NCBI GenBank assembly: GCA_907163375.1
Contig: CAJQUW010007952.1
Span: 186,001 to 250,000 of the forward strand
Direction of reading: 5' to 3'
Origin: Prostheceraeus crozeri
Lineage: Eukaryota; Platyhelminthes; Polycladida; Euryleptidae
DNA length: 64,000 bases
Both the position numbers and the translations under genes were made by a program. This document shows positions 57,273 through 64,000 of this stretch, piece after piece. Numbering within the stretch: position 1 is the stretch's first letter; each line of letters starts with the position of its first letter. The notes under the pieces are model-generated. The model was not told where the DNA came from. It did not search any database and saw only the letters and a program-made list of their open reading frames with translations.

Positions 57273-58463
57273 ATGGCTAATGACAGGAACCGCAAATACC
57301 ATATTAAAATGTGCTCTTGTGGGCGAGTTAATCGCAGTGCGGACGCCAAAGCTCATGTGAAGAAGGCGGGCACCGGCCACATGATTGTCTTGAATAGGGT
57401 TGCGTGCGTGAAGTGTAGAGTGCTGAAGGGTGATGAGGATGAGGTGCAGTTTTACAGAGTGCATGCTGACTGTAGTGGTGGTTTAGTGACTGATTTGAGG
57501 TTTACACAGTTGATTGTGGAAGAGAGGGAGCGAATGTTGGCGAATGTTGCGAATGTTGTTGAGAATGTTGTTGAGAATGTTGTTGAGAATGTTGTTGAGA
57601 ATGATGAGTTGGCGAGAGCGGTTGCGTCGTTGGAGGGTGAGATTGAGCAGCGGAAGAGAGTGCTTGAGAGTGATGATGAGGATGATGTGGATTTAGATAG
57701 GGAGCGTGTGAGGAAGCGTGTGAGGAAGTTGAGCTCTTCGTCATCGGAGGTGTCCAACATCGTTGTTGAGGACCCCCCGAAGAGCTCATCTTCCCCAAAA
57801 GTGAAGAGTGGTGGGATTCGTGTGCAGTCGGCGAGGTGGTTGAAGGATGAAGAGAAGAGGCATGTTTCGCAGCAGATGGCGCATGATTTGTTGGTTAATA
57901 AGTATGAGAGTTTGAAGAAAGTGAAGGATGAAGTTGTGAAGGAGTTGGATGAGTTGAAAAAGAAGGATTTGAAGTCGAAGGAGGTGGCGGATGAAAACAT
58001 TAGAATGAGGCGTTGTGTGACTGATTTGAAGAATAAGACGCGAGAGTTGGAAGAGAAGAATGATGCGTGTGAGAAGAGGGCGAGTGCTGCGGAGAGAAGA
58101 ATGAGAGATGCAGAGGCGAAGTTTGAGGAGATGATGAAGGAGATGAGTGTGTTGAGAGCGAGGAATGTTGAGTTGGAGAGGACTGTGGCTCGGCGGGGTG
58201 ATGAGAGGCAGGCGTGTGAGAAGTTGGAGCGCATGAGGGATGAGTGGGAACGTGTGAATGAGGATCGTTTGTTTGAGTTTCACATCCCTATTCGGGACAA
58301 TCATTTGGCCGGCGAAGTCCTCGTCAATAAAAGCCTCGACGAGTCAATTATTTGTTACAACGGTCATCCCACGAAAAAGTGTCTCCATGCCAGCCTGAGA
58401 ATGCGCGGCCATCTCCATAAATTTTCGATTCGGAAACGCGCGAGACTACCTAAGGATGACTAA
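57273..58463 (+). CDS. Coiled-coil protein with Cys/His N-terminus, 396 aa
   Basis: A complete frame begins at ATGGCTAATG. Residues 1-70 hold paired cysteines and histidines (CSCG, CVKC, HADC) that could bind zinc. Residues 90-105 are three or four repeats of NVVE. Residues 130-180 are acidic, then serine-rich (SDDEDDVDLD, SSSSSEV). Residues 200-335 form a long charged coiled coil rich in Lys, Glu and Arg, and the tail is basic (RIRKRARLPKDD-like end). Codon use is strongly GTG/GAG/AAG-biased, unlike the surroundings. A GT-AG interval (58468-58527) just after the stop suggests a 3' UTR intron. I do not recognise the family. A structural or DNA-binding role in the element is possible. Confidence 0.7.
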   Translation: MANDRNRKYHIKMCSCGRVNRSADAKAHVKKAGTGHMIVLNRVACVKCRVLKGDEDEVQFYRVHADCSGGLVTDLRFTQLIVEERERMLANVANVVENVVENVVENVVENDELARAVASLEGEIEQRKRVLESDDEDDVDLDRERVRKRVRKLSSSSSEVSNIVVEDPPKSSSSPKVKSGGIRVQSARWLKDEEKRHVSQQMAHDLLVNKYESLKKVKDEVVKELDELKKKDLKSKEVADENIRMRRCVTDLKNKTRELEEKNDACEKRASAAERRMRDAEAKFEEMMKEMSVLRARNVELERTVARRGDERQACEKLERMRDEWERVNEDRLFEFHIPIRDNHLAGEVLVNKSLDESIICYNGHPTKKCLHASLRMRGHLHKFSIRKRARLPKDD

Positions 58464-58559
58464 CTTGGTAAGTGAAAAGCAAATAAGATAGTATATCCTA
58501 TTCTAATACATATCATTTTCATTGCAGATCTTTGCCCGCCTTCACCACCCCATCAATTT

Positions 58560-58704
58560 ACTCCCGAGAACGAACCATCGGCTCTCTTAAGGGCCACCTA
58601 GGGGCAAGACATGATAGAACCTCCACGCGGTTTGCCCTGGGCAGTCTTCGGACTGGCGAATACTATCATTAAGTTGAATCTGCTATCAGTCAACTTGAAC
58701 GTTG
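58560..58704. repeat. 140-bp intergenic module, copy 1
   Basis: Begins ACTCCCGAGAACGAACCATC and contains GGGCAAGACATGATAGAACC, GCCCTGGGCAGTCTTCGGAC and a hairpin AAGTTGA...TCAACTT (58671-58696). It sits between the coiled-coil gene and the promoter of the next gene. It differs from copies 2 and 3 at only a few bases. Confidence 0.9.
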
Positions 58705-58720
58705 CGTCGCGTTAGAGGGG

Positions 58721-58728
58721 TATATAAA
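58721..58728 (+). promoter_or_regulatory. TATA box of the 88-codon gene
   Basis: GGGGTATATAAACC lies 32-39 bp before the ATG at 58760, with repeated TCATTTC initiator-like units between. The leader is therefore only a few bases long. Confidence 0.65.
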
Positions 58729-58759
58729 CCACTGCCTCTCATTTCATTTCATTTCAATC

Positions 58760-59026
58760 ATGCAGACGCCGAACAGTCAAGTTAGCTCTCCTCGCGGACC
58801 GCAGTTAAGGCCGCGAAATTTATTTGAGGAGTTTGTCAGGCTAGAGGAGCAAGACAGAGTTTTTAATAATCTTGCTCGGATTGGCAATCCGATGACAGCA
58901 ACTGCTGTCAATCCAACGGAATGGCGCTACATTCCACTCTATACTCACATGCCAGTTAGTGTGGAAGTCGACAGTGCTACCAAAGAGAGAGTCTTTGACT
59001 CTCTCAGCAGAATTGGTAGGCTGTAG
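58760..59026 (+). CDS. Small protein of the Polinton-like element, 88 aa
   Basis: The complete frame MQTPNSQVSSPRGPQLRPRN ... DSLSRIGRL has its own TATA box 31 bp upstream and a 140-bp module starting 8 bp after the stop. It contains two similar short segments (RVFNNLARIG and RVFDSLSRIG), pointing to an internal duplication. No domain is recognised and no membrane segment is seen. The promoter and placement support a real gene. Confidence 0.6.
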   Translation: MQTPNSQVSSPRGPQLRPRNLFEEFVRLEEQDRVFNNLARIGNPMTATAVNPTEWRYIPLYTHMPVSVEVDSATKERVFDSLSRIGRL

Positions 59027-59033
59027 GATGACG

Positions 59034-59174
59034 ACTCCCGAGAACGAACCATCGGCTCTCTTAAGGGCCACCATGGGGCAAGACATGATAGAACCTCCTC
59101 GCGGTTTGCCCTGGGCAGTCTTCGGACTGGCGAATACTATCATTAAGTTGAATCTGCTATCAGTCAACTTGAAC
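59034..59174. repeat. 140-bp intergenic module, copy 2
   Basis: Nearly identical to copy 1, with the same hairpin at 59145-59170. It is followed at 59180-59199 by GCAGTCGATTGCTATCCCTG, which also occurs in each unit of the 205-bp array at 60.05-60.67 kb. Confidence 0.9.
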
Positions 59175-59242
59175 ATTATGCAGTCGATTGCTATCCCTGA
59201 AGCATTCTGATTCGCTGTTGAGCAATTCATTGTTGAAAACCC

Positions 59243-59249
59243 TATATAA
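59243..59249 (+). promoter_or_regulatory. TATA box of the 84-codon gene
   Basis: CCTATATAAG, with TCATTCAATT 28 bp downstream at the expected start site, fits an arthropod-type TATA-plus-initiator promoter. The ATG used is probably 59291. Confidence 0.65.
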
Positions 59250-59290
59250 GCCAGAAGATTGTAGCGCTTCTCATTCAATTTGAAGTCACG

Positions 59291-59545
59291 ATGGAAGCGA
59301 CATCTACCGACAACATTCCCGTCTTCACCGATGAAGACAACGGCATTCCCAACTTCATCATCCTCGACGAGTGGGATGAAGAGGATGAGAAGAAGGGGAA
59401 GATCAAGAAGATCATTTGGACGGATGGGGTGTGGACTCCTAAAACCACCCGCATCCGAAAGGTGCCAGATGCACCAGTACGACCTCGGCGGTATAGGGTC
59501 TATGACAACCTAGCTGTCATACCTATTGACTATTCAAGCCAATAG
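59291..59545 (+). CDS. Small acidic protein of the Polinton-like element, 84 aa
   Basis: The complete frame MEATSTDNIPVFTDEDNGIP ... RRYRVYDNLAVIPIDYSSQ is acidic in the first half (DEWDEEDEKK), with a basic central stretch. It has its own TATA/initiator promoter and a 140-bp module starting 26 bp after the stop. An overlapping frame beginning at 59280 is also open but reads as an arginine/serine-rich shadow. No family is recognised. Confidence 0.6.
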   Translation: MEATSTDNIPVFTDEDNGIPNFIILDEWDEEDEKKGKIKKIIWTDGVWTPKTTRIRKVPDAPVRPRRYRVYDNLAVIPIDYSSQ

Positions 59546-59570
59546 TCAACTTAATTGACACCATTGACAC

Positions 59571-59710
59571 CGAGAACGAACCATCGGCTCTCTTAAGGGC
59601 CACCATGGGGCAAGACATGATAGAACCTCCTCGCGGTTTGCCCTGGGCAGTCTTCGGACTGGCGAATACTATCATTAAGTTGAATCTGCTATCAGTCAAC
59701 TTGAACGTTG
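59571..59710. repeat. 140-bp intergenic module, copy 3
   Basis: The third nearly identical copy, with its hairpin at 59677-59702. No TATA box or clear gene follows directly, so a gene may have been lost here, or the module simply closes the series. Confidence 0.9.
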
Positions 59711-60049
59711 CAAATGAAGTTCGGTGTAATACTTCCTTTCGACGGGCGTTCCTGTAAAGGGCGGCGGTGAAACCCGTAGCTATGCATACCGCAAGGGACA
59801 TTCGGCAATGGTCAATCTTGTTAAACCTCTCTGCGTCATGTTTGCAAGTGATTGCCTCTGTCTCAACGTAGTATGCATTCGCGCCAGGGCGACATTTAGC
59901 CAACTGTCGAAGGTTGCCTAAAACTTTCCATTGCATACGTTATGAGAACCATGAGTTCTACCTGTCTCTATCAATGAGATGAATTGATGAATGGAATGAA
60001 ATGGGAGGACACTCACGCGCCACACGCAACATAACACACTTCTCTCTTC
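59711..60049. other. Gap without supported gene
   Basis: A short GC-richer stretch (TTTCGACGGGCGTTCCTGTA) near 59738 partly resembles one at about 57050 (GGCGTTCCTGTTACC). Nothing else is recognised before the tandem array. Confidence 0.35.
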
Positions 60050-60665
60050 CGTAGTCTAACAAGCTCTTTACACATGGATCGCAGTCGATTGCTATCCCTG
60101 TATCAGAAGTGTAAGCTATCTTAATTTTATTTGACACTATTTCATCTACCATTATCATCCATATGAAATGTTATAAGAATTGCAAGTTAGACTAAGCGTG
60201 CTACTATTTCCAAATGAAAAAGTATACATGGTTAAATCATCCACTTAAGCCCATCCGTAGTCTAACAAGCTCTTTACACATGGATCGCAGTCGATTGCTA
60301 TCCCTGTATCAGAAGTGTAAGCTATCTTAATTTATTTGACACTATTTCATCTACCATCATCGTCCATATGAAATGTTATAAGAATTGCAAGTTAGACTAA
60401 GCGTGCTACTATTTCCAAATGAAAAAGTATACATGGTTAAATCATCCACTTAAGCCCATCCGTAGTCTAACAAGCTCTTTACACATGGATCGCAGTCGAT
60501 TGCTATCCCTGTATCAGAAGTGTAAGCTATCTTAATTTATTTGACACTATTTTATCTACCATCATCGTCCATATGAAATGTTATAAGATTTACAAGTTAA
60601 ACTAAGCGTGCTACTATTTCCAAATGAAAAAGTATACATGGTTAAATTATTCACTAAAACCCCAT
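60050..60665. repeat. Three tandem copies of a 205-bp repeat
   Basis: Units start at 60051, 60257 and 60462 (CGTAGTCTAACAAGCTCTTT) and differ at only a few positions, mostly in the third. Each includes GCAGTCGATTGCTATCCCTG and GTATACATGGTTAAAT. No coding frame. It lies between the 3' ends of the small-gene cluster and of the minus-strand gene, a usual place for replication or enhancer repeats in viral genomes. That role is inferred. Confidence 0.92.
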
Positions 60666-60712
60666 TCAAGTAAGTCAGTATGAAAGCAAAGATAATACGA
60701 AATAAACATTTA

Positions 60713-61150
60713 TTATGGCATGTATTTCAAAAGGTCTTCATCGTCAATATCGTCCCAGAGTCTGGCTTCACATAGATTACAAAAACAGTTGAGCTGCTTT
60801 AAACGTTCTTCTGCAGCGTCCCTCACTTTCTCAATGTACGCCCACTCCGCCACGGTTCGCGGTTGGGAGTTAGGGGTGTACCACTCCCATATTTGATGCA
60901 AGTGCGACTTGCTGGTCATCTCCATCACCCCTTCGGCATCATATTGTAAATATTTCCACCGTATGCCTGTTAGGTCGGGCAACTCCTCTTCATCCTCCTC
61001 CGATAATGATAACTTTCGTATATTGTCGAGATTGTATGTCTTCTCCACCTTCGCCTTTCTTGGTGCATTTGGTGTAACGAGCACCTTTGCTGATGTATAT
61101 GGAGAGGAGAACTCCAATGCGGTATTTGGTGTTGTTGGAGGACTTGTCAT
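60713..61150 (-). CDS. 145-aa protein divergent from the polymerase
   Basis: The complete minus-strand frame MTSPPTTPNTALEFSSPYTS ... DDIDDEDLLKYMP has a proline/threonine-rich start, an acidic middle (LSEEDEEELPDL), a tryptophan-rich part (IRWKYLQYD, HQIWEWYTP) and a CFCNLC motif near the end. The stop codon runs into TAATAAA, so the polyadenylation signal overlaps it. It shares an upstream region of about 110 bp with the polymerase gene. No family is recognised. The acidic, Trp-rich composition would suit a regulatory or packaging role, but that is a guess. Confidence 0.6.
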   Translation of the reverse strand: MTSPPTTPNTALEFSSPYTSAKVLVTPNAPRKAKVEKTYNLDNIRKLSLSEEDEEELPDLTGIRWKYLQYDAEGVMEMTSKSHLHQIWEWYTPNSQPRTVAEWAYIEKVRDAAEERLKQLNCFCNLCEARLWDDIDDEDLLKYMP

Positions 61151-61263
61151 GTTGTCTTTGAAATGCTGACTTTGAATAATGATAACTTTAACATTTTTCT
61201 AATTCTTAAGTATACACAAGCAGCCAATCAGAATGAACATCCAATGAATGAAGAGGATGAAAG

Positions 61264-61270
61264 TATATAA
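61264..61270 (+). promoter_or_regulatory. TATA box of the polymerase gene
   Basis: AGTATATAAGC is followed 20-30 bp later by TCAGGTCATTTCATTT, an initiator-like stretch matching those of the other genes in the block. Between it and the divergent gene lies CAGCCAATCAG, a CCAAT-type motif, at about 61220. Confidence 0.6.
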
Positions 61271-61578
61271 GCAAAGTGACATTCAGGTCATTTCATTTAA
61301 TCTGTGAATCATACAAGTGACGAACGCACGATCTCTCTCTTTGACTATTATTTGAGTGAAGTCTCTATCTTGTAGAAGTATCAACCTTAAACTTGATTTC
61401 GTTGAAATGGTAAGTTGAAAATTTCCTCTCATCTCCCTCAAACGTGTGACTAATAGCATCTTCCTCAATTTCAGGCATCAACTTCATCACCAACGCCCTC
61501 TCTTCTCGAGGAAAGTTTAGAGTTATTGAGTCAAGGTAGGTTGTAACACTACACTGAGGCTTGAACAGAGATGAAAGA

Positions 61579-64000
61579 ATGATTTCTCTTTCAGGTGATG
61601 TGAGTTCCAGCTCAGGACTCTCGCGGCAAGGCAACGAGTGGGAATGTGCCGACTGCGGACATATGTTTACAAGGAAGCACAGTCTCCTTCGACACATCAA
61701 ACAACGTGTGTGTCAACGCAAAGCGGCGTCAATCTCCGGAGGTGAAGTTGATTCTGACGATGACATCTCCTTTCCTTGCGATTTGTGCCCTCTTTCTTTT
61801 GATAGTCACTTTCAGCGATCTTCGCACAGACTTCAACACACGCATGCAAATGATCACTACACCAACGGTACCTCTACCATCTCCCTCATTAATGTTTCAC
61901 ATAATAATTTAGTACGCGACTACTGCATGGAGTCCAATACTCAAATTGTAGATTTTCCTGAGTGGCTCCTTCAAAATTCTAACATTATCGAAGCGCTCTT
62001 CAATAATTTAGACAATTTTAGAATGAAGGCGCTCATCTACCTTAAACTAAAATATATTAAAATAGATTTTCAAACGGGTCAAGTGACGGAGAGAATACAG
62101 TTTCATATTCCTTCCTCTTCCGCAACCGAAGTTGTAGACTGCGAGTCTTGGCTAAATTTTCACATTCAATGTTTAAAATCAAATGTAGATAAATTCAATC
62201 AACGCGACAGCGCTCTCATTTTTGATGGTGTGGACTCAGCCATATTCAAAATTTCCCTATTAGAAAGTCATGCAGCTCGAGGCACATTTAAACTTCCAAA
62301 AACGTTGTATAATAAGAAAGCTGTCATCAATGTTGATTGTAAATCACAGTGTTTCAAATATGCAGTCCTATCCATCCTTCACTATAATGATATCAACGCG
62401 CATCGAGATCGCACCTATAGCTATAGACAGTGGGAGGATGAACTAGACTTTGAAGGTTGTGATAGTAACAACATGAAAATCAAAGATGTAGAAACGTTCG
62501 AAAAACATAATAAGATTAAAATTGTCGTTCACGTGTGGGAGAAGGGGTTGAAGGGTGCCCGCTATAATTCACGTTCAACTTGTTATGAACGTGTAGTCAA
62601 CCTCTTATTAGTAAAACAAGATGATAGCGAGGAATGGCACTACTGTGGTATTCCCAAAATCTCTCGCTTGTACACTCACTTGGGGCACTCTAAAAGAGGT
62701 GAACATTTTGTATGCGACCGCTGCATCCGCTCATTTTGGAGTAAAGATAAATTTGAAACTCACTATGAATGGTGCAAGCGAGGTAAATTACAAATGGAAC
62801 GCATGCCCAAAGATAAAATATTTTCACATAGGGATAATGGTGACGAATTAAGTCCCCTGCGTGTCATTTACGCAGACATAGAATGCTACATTGATGATAT
62901 CATCCACAAGCCAGCAGCCATATCCTGCTATGAAGTATGGCATGACCACTTTAGGAATAGACAAAACAAAATGCATACTTGGCAAGGTGAAGATTGCATT
63001 TCAAAATTTCTAGAATTTCTCGATAAAGCTGCAAAATTTCAACAATCATATGATTCCCAATTGCAGCGTAAGTCACTACATATGTCAGATGAAGACAAAC
63101 AAAAATTTGAAAGTTGCACATCCTGTCCTAAATGTCATAAAACGTTTGATGACGATAAAATTAAGAAAGTGCGTGATCATGATCACATCACTGGTAAATT
63201 TAGAAACGCACTCTGCTCCAAATGTAACTTTTCACTTAGGTTGAGACGTCGTGTACTACCCGTCATTTTTCATAACTTTAAGGGCTATGACAGTCATATG
63301 CTCATAAAAGGAGGGTTGAGCCAGATGAAATCGTGGCAGTTTAATGTAATAGCACAAACGAGAGAAAAATTCATGGCAATGACAGCAAAAGTACCAGTAG
63401 ATAAAACTAAAGAAAATAAGACAGTCTTCTTCGAAATAAAATTTTTAGATTCATTTCAATTCATGTCAGCGTCACTAGCTTCTCTCGTTCGTAATCTCAA
63501 GTTTCTTCCCCATAGTCAAACTTTGAAGAAACACTATCCAAACTTAACGGATGAAATAATCACTCGCAAAGGAGTCTTTCCTTATGCGTATTTTAGCTCA
63601 ATGTCTAAACTAAATGAAACAACCCTTCCTTCCATTGACAAATTCAAAAACGATTTGACGGGTGAAGATTGTCCAGTAGAGGACTATGAACATGCTCAAG
63701 AGGCATGGTTAAAATTTAATTGTAAAACGTTTGGCGATTATATGATCGCTTACTTAGAATTAGATGTCATTTTGCTGGCTGATGTCTTTCAGGAGTTTCG
63801 ACGAGTGGCATTAGAAGAAGACAAATTAGATCCTATCCACTTTGTCAGTCTACCAGCCATGTCCTTTAAATCAGCCTTTAAAATGACTGGTGAGACCATT
63901 CATCTCTTACAAGACCCGGAGATGTATAATATATTTGAGCGCGGAATACGCGGTGGTCTCACATTTGTAAATAAACATCATATAAAATCTGAAACAGTAG
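61579..64000 (+). CDS. Protein-primed family B DNA polymerase, N-terminal part, runs off window
   Basis: A single frame stays open for more than 800 codons to the window edge. Near its start is a C2H2-type finger pair (ECADCGHMFTRKHSLLRHIK and FPCDLCPLSF). A cysteine-containing domain common in Polinton/adintovirus polymerases follows (KSQCFKYAVLSILH, about 62350), then another finger (FVCDRCIRSF). The exonuclease motifs are Exo I YADIECY (about 62869), Exo II NFKGYDSH (about 63271) and Exo III YLELDVILLADV (about 63751). A zinc cluster CPKCH ... DHDHITGKFR ... CSKCN lies between Exo I and II. The polymerase motifs lie beyond the window. GT-AG signals at 61410-61474 and 61536-61594 suggest the leader is spliced and that the true start is slightly upstream. 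No break is seen. Confidence 0.85.
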   Translation, partial: MISLSGDVSSSSGLSRQGNEWECADCGHMFTRKHSLLRHIKQRVCQRKAASISGGEVDSDDDISFPCDLCPLSFDSHFQRSSHRLQHTHANDHYTNGTSTISLINVSHNNLVRDYCMESNTQIVDFPEWLLQNSNIIEALFNNLDNFRMKALIYLKLKYIKIDFQTGQVTERIQFHIPSSSATEVVDCESWLNFHIQCLKSNVDKFNQRDSALIFDGVDSAIFKISLLESHAARGTFKLPKTLYNKKAVINVDCKSQCFKYAVLSILHYNDINAHRDRTYSYRQWEDELDFEGCDSNNMKIKDVETFEKHNKIKIVVHVWEKGLKGARYNSRSTCYERVVNLLLVKQDDSEEWHYCGIPKISRLYTHLGHSKRGEHFVCDRCIRSFWSKDKFETHYEWCKRGKLQMERMPKDKIFSHRDNGDELSPLRVIYADIECYIDDIIHKPAAISCYEVWHDHFRNRQNKMHTWQGEDCISKFLEFLDKAAKFQQSYDSQLQRKSLHMSDEDKQKFESCTSCPKCHKTFDDDKIKKVRDHDHITGKFRNALCSKCNFSLRLRRRVLPVIFHNFKGYDSHMLIKGGLSQMKSWQFNVIAQTREKFMAMTAKVPVDKTKENKTVFFEIKFLDSFQFMSASLASLVRNLKFLPHSQTLKKHYPNLTDEIITRKGVFPYAYFSSMSKLNETTLPSIDKFKNDLTGEDCPVEDYEHAQEAWLKFNCKTFGDYMIAYLELDVILLADVFQEFRRVALEEDKLDPIHFVSLPAMSFKSAFKMTGETIHLLQDPEMYNIFERGIRGGLTFVNKHHIKSETV

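Larger units (their letters stand above)
56641..64000. mobile_element. Polinton/adintovirus-like element, left part, cut by window end
   Basis: The block holds a set of compact genes with their own TATA promoters and a protein-primed family B DNA polymerase, the hallmark of Polintons and adintoviruses. Visible parts, in order: a coiled-coil protein gene, an 88-codon gene and an 84-codon gene, each followed by the same 140-bp module, a 205-bp tandem array, a divergent 145-codon gene and the polymerase. Capsid, protease and integrase genes are not in the window and would lie to the right if present. The left end could be the repeat array at 55.1-56.5 kb. No break is evident in the visible genes and the repeats are nearly identical, so the element looks young and whole as far as it can be seen. 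Confidence 0.65.

Noticed and set aside
57452-58304. Long minus-strand ORFs (260 and 172 codons) opposite the coiled-coil gene
   Set aside because: They are shadows of the biased GAG/GTG/AAG codon use on the plus strand. Their serine/phenylalanine or histidine/leucine-rich translations are low complexity.
58841-59936. Minus-strand ORFs of 145 and 137 codons sharing the segment LTDSRFNLMIVFASPKTA
   Set aside because: The shared part is just the antisense of the 140-bp modules. There is no promoter, and the flanking parts are antisense to the small genes.

Overview
The window is AT-rich animal nuclear DNA in which transposon remains far outnumber recognisable host genes. GT-AG introns, a tRNA-derived SINE, a Penelope-like retroelement and five or more DNA-transposon superfamilies (Tc1/mariner, hAT, piggyBac, P-like and unclassified TIR elements) point to a metazoan. 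TATA boxes followed about 25-30 bp later by TCATT-type initiators near the right end fit an arthropod-like promoter, but the species cannot be named. I saw no rRNA, no convincing tRNA and no CRISPR array.

Region 1 (about 1.4-11.9 kb) is the most striking non-viral structure. A 5.2 kb unit (1367-6589) has 34-bp terminal inverted repeats, flanking TA dinucleotides and a CATG-rich subterminal array. Most of it is repeated in inverted orientation just to the right, giving diverged arms at about 2160-6515 and 7325-11860. Both arms carry the same two-exon gene model of unknown function, with splice sites at matching places.

Region 2 (12-31 kb) holds mostly dead or non-autonomous elements: an AACGTT repeat array, two Tc1-like transposase fragments, a hAT transposase C-terminus, a hAT-type non-autonomous element with a perfect 8-bp target duplication, a long-TIR TA element, and a head-to-head pair of 5'-truncated Penelope-like copies lying inside another TIR element.

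Region 3 (31.6-38.7 kb) has a run of plausible exons of one or more unrecognised host genes on the + strand. A SINE sits just upstream of one exon and a mariner element lies inside another. A TTAA-flanked piggyBac-type non-autonomous element follows.

Region 4 (38.7-55.1 kb) has further TA-flanked MITEs, then a nest at 48.4-55.1 kb: a P-like transposon split by an internally deleted piggyBac remnant, a hAT transposase remnant, a perfect 66-bp-arm hairpin and a GC-rich MITE.

Region 5 (about 55.1-64.0 kb) holds poly-C-punctuated 0.3 kb tandem repeats and then the left part of a Polinton/adintovirus-like element. It carries a coiled-coil protein gene, two small genes separated by almost identical 140-bp modules, 205-bp tandem repeats, a divergent small gene, and a protein-primed family B DNA polymerase that is open to the window edge. 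The visible part of this element looks young and unbroken.
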